Part shown: positions 43,873 to 50,829 of the stretch, in pieces
How positions within the stretch are numbered: the stretch's first letter is position 1
Layout: each line of letters starts with the position of its first letter
NCBI RefSeq assembly: GCF_010730195.1
Contig: NZ_AP022613.1
Coordinates: 310,001 to 374,000 of the forward strand
Reading direction: 5' to 3'
Source: Mycobacterium conspicuum
Lineage (GTDB): Bacteria; Actinomycetota; Actinomycetes; Mycobacteriales; Mycobacteriaceae
Length of the DNA stretch: 64,000 nucleotides
Made by a program: the position numbers and the translations under genes
Notes under the pieces: model-generated
Told to the model about the DNA's origin: nothing
Database searches by the model: none
What the model saw: the letters and a program-made list of their open reading frames with translations, nothing else

Positions 43873-45537
43873 CTACCCGAACGTGAACGAAAACACTTGC
43901 AGGCCTTTGCTAACCTGCACGTCGAGCCGATCGCGGTGCGCGGTGTCCGGCTCGTCGCCCACGATTTGGTGCAGGGTCGGGGGCCCGCTGATCGGCGTGG
44001 TGATGGTCTTCCCGTCTCGTGTCACTGTGAGCGTGCCGGTACCTCCGACGACGATATAGACGGCGTGCGCCGAGTAATTCAGCGCAATCGCGTCGTCGTC
44101 ACTGTCGGCGGTGGCGCCCTGGTTGTCCAAGGTCCAGCGGCCGCGCAGCGCGAACCGGTCGTCGGGTAACTGTGGCGGGTAGGTGAATGTCCCGTCGCCG
44201 GCTTTGTAGTGATCGCCCGTGCCGGCGTAGTTCGATGCGCGGTCGGGGCTTAGGTAGGTCTCCGGGGTGAGCCTGGTCTGTGGTGTGGTGTCGGCCTTGT
44301 TCGACGGAGCGGGCAGCCGGGCGCCCGCGTTCGCGTCCGTGAGCAGGTCGCGGATCAGCCTCTCGGTGCCGTCGTAGTCGCCCTCGCCAAACTTGGTGTG
44401 CCGAACGGAGCCGTCGGCGTCGATCAGGTACTCGGCCGGCCAGTACAGGTTCTGGTAGTTGTTCCAGGTCTTGTAGTCGTTGTCGATCGCTACGGGATAG
44501 TCGATGTGCAACGCCGCGGCGCCGCTGGCCACATTGGCGGGAACATGTTCGAACGCGTACTCGGGAGTGTGCACGCCGATGGCAACGAAGCCGTCGCTCC
44601 GATAGCGGTTGTACCAGTCGACGACGTGGGGGATGGCGCGCTGGCAGTTGATGCACGAGTACGCCCAGAAGTCGATCAGCACCACCTTGCCGCGCAACGA
44701 CGCGAGGTCGATCGGTTTGCCGCCCGGGGTGTTGAGCCACTGGGTGATCCCGACGATGGCGGGCGCCGGTCCGCACTGCTGCAGCCGGGCGAAACCTTCT
44801 GTGCAGTCGGCCAGTTGACCCTTCGGCATGCCGCCCCGGTTCAGCTTGCGCTGGACATCAGTGGCGCCAATCCCTTTCTGCATTGCCGCTGTGTAGTCCG
44901 GGACGGCGCGCTGCAGCACCGCGGGAAGATTGAACACCAGCGCCACGGCCAGCACGATCATCGTGATCCCGCCGGCGATCTGAATCGCGCGCTGGCGGCG
45001 ACGGAATGCCGAGATGCGTTGGCCGGCCAGTGCGAAAGCCAGTAGCGGCAAGGCGGCACCAACGGCGAACGTCGCGGTCAACACCAGCGTCGGCAGGCCG
45101 ATGGACCCGGTACCGCCGGCGACCACAATCGCGGCCAGCACGGGTCCCGCACACGGCACGTAGAGCGCGCCCAACGTCAGTCCGAGCCCGAAACCTCTTG
45201 TGCCGCTGACACTTAGCCGCTGGGGGATGCGCGCGAACGGCCGTTCCAGCAGATGCATCAGCGGCGGGAAGATCAATCCGAGACCGATCAGCGTCAAGAT
45301 CACCAGCGCGGCCCACCGGATCGCGTCCTGCGGCAGATGCAGCGCCGACAACAGCGCCGAGCCGGCCAGGGTGACCACGCTGAAGCTGCAGACCAGGCCG
45401 GCGATCACCATATATGGCCGTGCCCTGGACCCGTCTCCGGCACCGGAGAAGAACACCACGGGAAGCACCGGCAGGATGCACGGCGAGATGCCGGTGATCA
45501 GGCCGCCGAGGAACCCGATCAGCGCAATGGTCTGCAT
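43873..45537 (-). CDS. dipZ: DipZ: CcdA-like redox membrane protein with thioredoxin domain
   Basis: A 554-residue protein. The membrane part (about 1-240) has CcdA/DsbD features with Cys in SPCILPV and VPCAGPV; the extracytoplasmic part has a thioredoxin-like domain with CINC (FWAYSCINCQRAIPH) and a C-terminal beta domain. It transfers reducing power across the membrane to exported proteins. In H37Rv, dipZ lies between mpt70 and mpt83, all under SigK; here it is adjacent to sigK. The ATG at 45537 is chosen because it follows the -10-like hexamer by 7 nt; ATGs upstream would lie in or before it. Confidence 0.9.
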   Translation of the reverse strand: MQTIALIGFLGGLITGISPCILPVLPVVFFSGAGDGSRARPYMVIAGLVCSFSVVTLAGSALLSALHLPQDAIRWAALVILTLIGLGLIFPPLMHLLERPFARIPQRLSVSGTRGFGLGLTLGALYVPCAGPVLAAIVVAGGTGSIGLPTLVLTATFAVGAALPLLAFALAGQRISAFRRRQRAIQIAGGITMIVLAVALVFNLPAVLQRAVPDYTAAMQKGIGATDVQRKLNRGGMPKGQLADCTEGFARLQQCGPAPAIVGITQWLNTPGGKPIDLASLRGKVVLIDFWAYSCINCQRAIPHVVDWYNRYRSDGFVAIGVHTPEYAFEHVPANVASGAAALHIDYPVAIDNDYKTWNNYQNLYWPAEYLIDADGSVRHTKFGEGDYDGTERLIRDLLTDANAGARLPAPSNKADTTPQTRLTPETYLSPDRASNYAGTGDHYKAGDGTFTYPPQLPDDRFALRGRWTLDNQGATADSDDDAIALNYSAHAVYIVVGGTGTLTVTRDGKTITTPISGPPTLHQIVGDEPDTAHRDRLDVQVSKGLQVFSFTFG

Positions 45538-45544
45538 AACCGTC

Positions 45545-45571
45545 ATTCGTAACAGCAGCGCATCTGGGTGG
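45545..45571 (-). promoter_or_regulatory. Candidate SigK promoter for dipZ
   Basis: On the minus strand, CCACCC (45571-45566), a 15-bp spacer, then ACGAAT (45550-45545). The -10 ends 7 nt before the ATG at 45537, which would give a leaderless or nearly leaderless transcript. Confidence 0.55.
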
Positions 45572-45611
45572 AGCGGTGCCTTAAGTAACACAGCGCCCGA
45601 GCTGGGCCAGA

Positions 45612-45625
45612 GTGCAGTAGCGCAC
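45612..45625. other. Small inverted repeat between dipZ and PE gene
   Basis: AGTAG-CGCA-CTACT forms a 5-bp stem in the 128-bp divergent gap. It lacks a T-run. It might be an operator shared by dipZ and the PE gene; the evidence is weak. Confidence 0.3.
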
Positions 45626-45665
45626 TACTGGGACCGCCGCCGCGTGAGACGGTGACGATTACCCA

Positions 45666-45983
45666 ATGTCATTCCTAATTGCGACGCCGCAGCTGGTGAC
45701 GGCGGCAGCAGGGGATCTGGCTAGCATCGGGTCGGCGATCGTGTCGGCGAATGCGGCCGCGGCGGCCCAGACCACTGGCGTGTTGCCGGCTGGCGCCGAC
45801 TCGGTGTCTGCGGCGATTGCGGCGCTACTTGGCGAACACGCCCAGGTCTATCGGGCGCTCAGCGCCCAAGCGGAGGCCTTTCATGATCAGTGCGTTCAGA
45901 CCCTAAGAGCCGCCGCCCACTCTTACGCGGCCACCGAGGCCGACAACGTGTCGTCGCTGCAGAGCATTCACGGCACCCAATAG
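45666..45983 (+). CDS. Short PE family protein without a PPE partner
   Basis: A 105-residue PE-domain protein: MSFLIATPQLVTAAAGDLAS, then the helical hairpin to about 90 with LLGEHAQVYRALSAQAEAFH and a YAATEADN region that carries the Y-x3-D/E secretion signal of PE proteins (YAATEAD). It ends just after the PE core, so no PGRS domain. It lies between dipZ and mmpL4 with no PPE gene next to it. Probably exported by an ESX system. Confidence 0.9.
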   Translation: MSFLIATPQLVTAAAGDLASIGSAIVSANAAAAAQTTGVLPAGADSVSAAIAALLGEHAQVYRALSAQAEAFHDQCVQTLRAAAHSYAATEADNVSSLQSIHGTQ

Positions 45984-45998
45984 CGCCGGACAAGCCAG

Positions 45999-48884
45999 TT
46001 AGTCGCTGTAGGCGAAAGCATGGTCCGCCTGGCGTTCGATCGGTGCTTGCGGTACCCGGGCGGGCCTTGAACGCACCCGCATCGGCCACCAGAACCAGCG
46101 CCCCAGGATCGCGGCGACGGACGGTGTCATGAAGGCACGGACAATCAACGTGTCGAACAGCAGGCCCAACCCGATCGTGGTGCCTACCTGTCCGACCATG
46201 CGAACGTCACTGACGACCATGGACGCCATGGTGGCCGCAAATATCAAGCCCGCGTTGGTGACCACCTTGCCGGTGCCACCCATGGATCGGATGATCCCGG
46301 TGTTGAGCCCGGCGTGTATTTCCTGTTTGAACCGGGACACCAGTAGCAGGTTGTAGTCGGATCCCACGGCCAACAGCACGATGACCGACATCGCAATGAC
46401 CATCCAGTGCAAGGGGATACCGAGAATGTGCTGCCAGAACAACACCGAGAGCCCGAAGGAGGCGCCCAGGGAAATCGCCACCGTGCCCACGATGACCGCG
46501 GCAGCGATCAACGCGCGGGTCAGGATCAGCATGATGATGAAAATCAGGGCCAGCGAAGAGATTCCGGCGATCACCAGATCCCATTTCGCGCCCTCGGAGA
46601 TGTCCTTGAACACCGCGCCGGTTCCGGCCAGGTAAAACTTCGAGTCCTCCAAAGGTGTTCCCTTGGTGGACTCTTCGGCCGCGGTGCGGATCGCGTTGAT
46701 GCTCGCGATCCCCTCGGCCGATGCGGGATCGCCGCGATGCAAGATGATGAAGCGCGCCGCGTGCCCGTCCGGGGACAGGAAACTCTTCATGGCGCGTTTG
46801 AAGTCCGCGTTCTTGAAGACCTCTGGCGGCAGGTAGAACGAATCGTCGTTCTTCGACGCGTCGAAAGCGTGACCCATGGCCGTCGCGTTGTCGCTCATCT
46901 CGTCCATCTGATCGAAGATGCCCGACATGGTGCTGTGCATCGTGAGCATCATCGTGCGCATGTTCACCATGGTGTCGATCATCGGCGGGAACTGGGAGAG
47001 CATCTGCGGCAATAGCGTGTCGAGCTGCTTGATGTCACTCACCAGGGTGTTGAGTTTGTCGTCGATCTTGTCGACACCGTCGATCGTGTCGAAAACCGAC
47101 CGTAACGAAAAGCAGATCGGAATGTCGAAACAGTGTTTCTCCCAATAGAAGTAGCTGCGAATGGGACGCCACATGTCTTCGAAGTTCGCGATGTCATCGC
47201 GTAGCTCGGACGTGATTTGTTGCATCTCGATCGTGTCCCCGACCATGTGGTGGGTGACCGCGTCGAGTTGCTGCATCAAGGAGTACATCCGCTGCATGGT
47301 GGCGATCGTCTTGCTCATCTCGTCGGCCTGGGCGAGCATGTCGTTCATCCGGTCGCGCTGGTATTTCATGGTCAGCATCTGCCCGGCGTTTTGCATGCTC
47401 ATCTGAAACGGGATCGACGTGTGGTCCATCGTGGTTCCGTCGGGCCGGGTGATCGCCTGCACCCGCGAAATCCCCGGAACCCGGAAGATGCCCTTGGCGA
47501 GTTTGTCCAAGACCAAAAAGTCCGTCGGGTTACGCATGTCGTGGTTGGCTTCGATCATCAAGATCTCCGGCTTCATGCGGGCCTGCGAAAAGTGCCGATC
47601 GGCGGCCGCGAAGCCCTGATTGGCCGGAATATCTTTAGGCAGGTACGCCCGGTCGTCGTAGCTGGGCTTGTAGCCGGGCAGTGTGAGTAGGCCGACGAGG
47701 GCCACCGCGGAGCTCACGGCGAGAATGGGCAGCGGCCAGCGCACTACCGCGGTGCCGATCCGCCGCCAGCCCCGCACGCTCAATTTCCGCTTGGGGTCGA
47801 ACACCCCGAAGCGTCCGGCCACGGTCAAAACCGCCGGCCCCAGCGTGAGGGCGACCAAGACCGCGGTCACCATGCCCACCGCGCACGGGATGCCCAGGGT
47901 CTTGAAGTAGGGACTGCGCGCGAAACTCAGACAGAACGTTGCCCCGGCGATCGTCAGGCCGGAGCCCAGGATGACGTGGGCCGTCCCGCGATACATGGTG
48001 TAGAAGGCCGTTTCCTTGTCCTCACCGGTGTGGCGGGCTTCCTGGTAGCGACCGATGATGAAGATGCCGTAGTCCGTCCCCGCGGCGATGGCCAGCGAGG
48101 TGAGCAGGCTGACGGCGAAGGTGGAAAGTCCGATGAGCCCGAAATGCCCGATTGCCGCGACGGCTCCGCGGGCGATCACCAGCTCGAAACCCACCGTCAG
48201 CAGCAGCAGCAGCACGGTGGTCACGGACCGATAGACAAATAGCAGCATGACCAGGATCACCAGGATCGTGGTGGCGGTGATCTTGACCATGGATTTGTCG
48301 CCGCTTTTGTGCAAATCCGCGGTCAGCGCCGACGCCCCGGTGACATACGCCTTGACCCCCGGCGGCGCCGGCGTGCTGTCCACGATCTTGCGGACCGCCT
48401 CGACGGACTCGCTGGCCAGCTGCTCTCCTTGGTTACCGGCGAGATTCACCTGGACGGTTGCGGCCTTGGCGTCGTTGCTTTGCGCGCCCGCCGCCGTGAG
48501 CGGGTCGCCCCAGAAGTCTTGAATGCTGAGCACGTGCGTCTTGTCTTCGCGCAGCCTGCGAATCATGGTGTCGTAGAACCGGTGCGCGTCGTCGCCCAAG
48601 GGCTTGTCGCTTTCCAGCACGATCATCGCCACACTGTCGGTCGTTCCCTCGTTGAAGGCGTGGCCGATGTGTTTCAGCGCGATCACCGATGGGGCGTCCC
48701 CGGGGCTCAACGTGACCGACCGCTCCTGGCCTACCTCTTCCAGCGAGGGAACGAACACACTGACGATGACGGCAATTGCCAACCAGAACAAGATGATTGG
48801 CACGGAGAAGACGTGCAGCATCCGTGCGATCAAGGGCCGTTCGGCATGCTTTTCGGCGTTGAGGCCGTCGAGTCTGGTACTCAC
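45999..48884 (-). CDS. mmpL4: RND transporter MmpL4-like
   Basis: A 961-residue RND protein with two six-helix blocks, each after a periplasmic domain. Asp-Tyr pairs for proton relay are seen in GTDYGIFIIGRYQEAR (first half) and GSDYNLLLVSRFKQEI (second half). A coiled-coil region (about 480-620, MQRMYSLMQQLDAVTHHM) and two cysteines in KHCFDIPICFSLRS fit MmpL4/5. MmpL4 exports siderophores with MmpS4 in M. tuberculosis. The GTG start overlaps the mmpS4 stop (GTGA). Corresponds to Rv0450c. Confidence 0.92.
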   Translation of the reverse strand: MSTRLDGLNAEKHAERPLIARMLHVFSVPIILFWLAIAVIVSVFVPSLEEVGQERSVTLSPGDAPSVIALKHIGHAFNEGTTDSVAMIVLESDKPLGDDAHRFYDTMIRRLREDKTHVLSIQDFWGDPLTAAGAQSNDAKAATVQVNLAGNQGEQLASESVEAVRKIVDSTPAPPGVKAYVTGASALTADLHKSGDKSMVKITATTILVILVMLLFVYRSVTTVLLLLLTVGFELVIARGAVAAIGHFGLIGLSTFAVSLLTSLAIAAGTDYGIFIIGRYQEARHTGEDKETAFYTMYRGTAHVILGSGLTIAGATFCLSFARSPYFKTLGIPCAVGMVTAVLVALTLGPAVLTVAGRFGVFDPKRKLSVRGWRRIGTAVVRWPLPILAVSSAVALVGLLTLPGYKPSYDDRAYLPKDIPANQGFAAADRHFSQARMKPEILMIEANHDMRNPTDFLVLDKLAKGIFRVPGISRVQAITRPDGTTMDHTSIPFQMSMQNAGQMLTMKYQRDRMNDMLAQADEMSKTIATMQRMYSLMQQLDAVTHHMVGDTIEMQQITSELRDDIANFEDMWRPIRSYFYWEKHCFDIPICFSLRSVFDTIDGVDKIDDKLNTLVSDIKQLDTLLPQMLSQFPPMIDTMVNMRTMMLTMHSTMSGIFDQMDEMSDNATAMGHAFDASKNDDSFYLPPEVFKNADFKRAMKSFLSPDGHAARFIILHRGDPASAEGIASINAIRTAAEESTKGTPLEDSKFYLAGTGAVFKDISEGAKWDLVIAGISSLALIFIIMLILTRALIAAAVIVGTVAISLGASFGLSVLFWQHILGIPLHWMVIAMSVIVLLAVGSDYNLLLVSRFKQEIHAGLNTGIIRSMGGTGKVVTNAGLIFAATMASMVVSDVRMVGQVGTTIGLGLLFDTLIVRAFMTPSVAAILGRWFWWPMRVRSRPARVPQAPIERQADHAFAYSD

Positions 48885-49303
48885 GCCGACTTCACCATGC
48901 AGAAGGTGAAGGCATGGACCTCGTTGGAGATTTTTTCCGCCTTGACCTCGCCGTCCACTACGATGCGGCAGCCGATGCTGTCGCTATTCCCTTGCGCCAT
49001 AAGGCTTCCCATCACCGCGGCCTTGTCGGTGGTGACGTGCAACGACCACGGCAACGACGCTCCATCGACGCGTTGCGGATCGGCGTTGACGTCGAAGTAG
49101 CTGATGTCGGCGACTGTTCCGGGTGGGCCGAAGACTTCGTAGCTGATCTGTTTCGGGTTGTAGGGCTTCGCGCTCTCCAGGTTGCTGTCGGCATAGGAGG
49201 GGCGCTTTTCCGAGCCGAAATAGCCGTGGACCCGGTAGACGGCGAACCCCGCGGCGACCACCACCGCCAAAATGATCAGTGGAATCCAGGTCCGCGACAG
49301 CAC
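48881..49303 (-). CDS. mmpS4: MmpS4-like accessory protein
   Basis: A 140-residue protein with one membrane helix (TWIPLIILAVVVAAGFAVYR) and a periplasmic beta-sandwich with FGPPGTVADISYFDVNADPQ. A long TTG-start frame begins at 49387, but GTG at 49303 aligns with the usual MLxRTWIPL start of MmpS4 and gives its 140-residue length. It works with MmpL4 in siderophore export. Translationally coupled to mmpL4. Confidence 0.88.
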   Translation of the reverse strand: MLSRTWIPLIILAVVVAAGFAVYRVHGYFGSEKRPSYADSNLESAKPYNPKQISYEVFGPPGTVADISYFDVNADPQRVDGASLPWSLHVTTDKAAVMGSLMAQGNSDSIGCRIVVDGEVKAEKISNEVHAFTFCMVKSA

Positions 49304-49382
49304 CTTGAAAATCTCAGATCCCCTTACCCGGTCGGCATTTCCTTTTCGCGGACGGTTCGCTGCGCCGACCGCGTGGCTTTGG

Positions 49383-49401
49383 CGCAACTAAGCCTTGCCT
49401 A
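49383..49401 (-). promoter_or_regulatory. Degenerate IdeR (iron) box candidate upstream of mmpS4
   Basis: On the minus strand TTAGGCAAGGCTTAGTTGC matches the iron-box consensus TTAGGTTAGSCTAACCTAA at 12 of 19 positions, with an intact left half (TTAGG) and weak right half. mmpS4/mmpL4 are IdeR-regulated in M. tuberculosis, so a site here is expected. It lies 80 nt before the chosen GTG. Confidence 0.4.
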
Positions 49402-49439
49402 AGTAAATCATGGCGTGGCGGTCCTCAACCGCCTGGAGT

Positions 49440-49527
49440 GTAACGCATATCACGTGCGTAACGGACCCCTTGGGTTTGCTCTCAAATCACATGCCGTGCG
49501 TTATACAAATCACATGATGTGCGTTAT
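49440..49527. promoter_or_regulatory. Direct and inverted repeats at the mmpS4-TetR divergent promoter
   Basis: Two 22-bp copies lie at 49483-49504 and 49506-49527, both of the form CAAATCACATG-NN-GTGCGTTAT with 23-bp spacing. A related, shorter site (ATCAC next to GTGCGTAAC) lies at about 49449-49462, and GTAACGCA begins at 49440. Repeat phase near two helical turns suggests cooperative TetR binding. Confidence 0.75.
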
Positions 49528-49536
49528 CCTCAGCCG

Positions 49537-50232
49537 GTGCCGCCCCTGACGTTTCAGCGTGCCCGCACGGAAGAAAACAAGCGCCGACGTGCGGCGGCGC
49601 TCGTCGAGGCCGCGCGCTCACTCGCAGTCGAGACCGGGGTCGCGTCGGTGACGCTGACCGCCGTCGCCGGCCGCGCTGGAATTCACTACTCCGCGGTGCG
49701 CCGCTATTTCACGTCCCACAAGGAGGTGCTGCTGCACCTCGCCGCCGAAGGCTGGGTGCGGTGGTCGGCCACTGTGTGCAAGGAATTGGACGGACCCGAC
49801 GGGCAGGAAATGTCGCCGGAGCGGGTCGCCGAGATATTGGCCACCTCGCTGGTTGCCGATCCGTTGTTTTGTGATCTGCTGGCCAACCTTCACCTGCACC
49901 TCGAGCATGAGGTGGAGCCCGAGAGAGTGGTCGAGATCAGGTTGACCATTTCCGCCGCCGCGACCGAACTGGCCGACGCCATCGAGCGTGTGCTGCCCGC
50001 GCCCGGACGCTCGGGCGCCTTCGACATTTTGATTGCCGCGTATTCGTTGGCCGCCGCTTTCTGGCACATCGCCAACCCCCCGGAGCGGCTGTCGGACGTG
50101 TACGCCAAGGAGCCGGAAGCCCTTCCGCCCGAATGGAATATCGACTTCGCGTCGGCGCTCACGCGCGTGCTGACCGCCACCTGTGTTGGTCTCAATTCCG
50201 GATCACCCGGGCCCGAAGACGGTGCGAAGTGA
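49537..50232 (+). CDS. TetR-family regulator of the mmpS/mmpL locus (Rv0452-like)
   Basis: A 231-residue TetR protein with the DNA-binding head RRRAAALVEAARSLAVETGV and RAGIHYSAVRRYFTSHKEVL. The GTG at 49537 is preferred over 49519, since the latter lies inside an operator-like repeat. It sits between the divergent mmpS4/mmpL4 pair and a parallel mmpS/mmpL pair, and probably controls at least the leftward one and itself. Equivalent in place to Rv0452. Confidence 0.88.
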   Translation: MPPLTFQRARTEENKRRRAAALVEAARSLAVETGVASVTLTAVAGRAGIHYSAVRRYFTSHKEVLLHLAAEGWVRWSATVCKELDGPDGQEMSPERVAEILATSLVADPLFCDLLANLHLHLEHEVEPERVVEIRLTISAAATELADAIERVLPAPGRSGAFDILIAAYSLAAAFWHIANPPERLSDVYAKEPEALPPEWNIDFASALTRVLTATCVGLNSGSPGPEDGAK

Positions 50233-50262
50233 CGACCGTGTTGTGCGCGGCCGCGCGGATGC

Positions 50263-50279
50263 CGCTAAGGTGCTTAGCG
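50263..50279. promoter_or_regulatory. 17-bp perfect palindrome before the second mmpS gene
   Basis: CGCTAAG-GTG-CTTAGCG lies 107 bp upstream of the mmpS ATG; a half-site CGCTAAG recurs at about 50365-50371 next to the ribosome site. Candidate operator or iron-independent control element for the second pair. Confidence 0.5.
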
Positions 50280-50385
50280 CACCAAAGCAAATGGTGGGAT
50301 GACCACGGCGGCGGGCGTTTTCGCGTGTCTTCTTATGCAAGCAACTGGGCGTCTATCTACACGCCGCTAAGTGGGAGGTGATTCG

Positions 50386-50829
50386 ATGGCCAAGGCTGCA
50401 GTCGTCAACGCGGTGAAAAAGGGGTGGATCCTCTTGGTCATCGTGGCCGTGATTTTGGTGGCGGGGTTTGTGGTCACGCGGCTGCGCAGCATTTTCGGGA
50501 CGAACGAAAACCATGCGATCAGCAGCGGCGGCGTCGACGAGATCAAACCCTTCAATCCCAAGCACGTGGTCTACGAGGTGTACGGGAACGGCGCCACCGC
50601 CAACATCAACTATCTGGATATTCACGCGCAGCCTCAGCGAGTGGACAATGTGTCGCTGCCCTGGACGCTGTCGGTCATCACGACGCTGCCGTCGGTGAGC
50701 GTCAACGTCGTCGCACAGACCGAAGGTGACCAAATCGGCTGCCGAATCATCGTGAACGACGTAGTCAAGGACGAAAGGTCGGTCAACGGAGTGAACGCCG
50801 AAACCTTCTGCATTGTGAAGTCCGCATGA
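50386..50829 (+). CDS. Second MmpS protein
   Basis: A 147-residue MmpS protein: KKGWILLVIVAVILVAGFVV is the membrane helix, followed by the periplasmic domain FNPKHVVYEVYGNGATANIN and a terminal CIVKSA. The GGAGG ribosome site (50374 on) fits ATG 50386 rather than GTG 50371. It overlaps mmpL by ATGA. Less similar to MmpS4 than the 48881-49303 protein, so it is a distinct paralogue. Confidence 0.9.
   Translation: MAKAAVVNAVKKGWILLVIVAVILVAGFVVTRLRSIFGTNENHAISSGGVDEIKPFNPKHVVYEVYGNGATANINYLDIHAQPQRVDNVSLPWTLSVITTLPSVSVNVVAQTEGDQIGCRIIVNDVVKDERSVNGVNAETFCIVKSA

Noticed and set aside
48881..49387. TTG-start 168-residue form of MmpS4
   Set aside because: The first 28 residues have no counterpart in MmpS proteins and the GTG at 49303 matches the family start.
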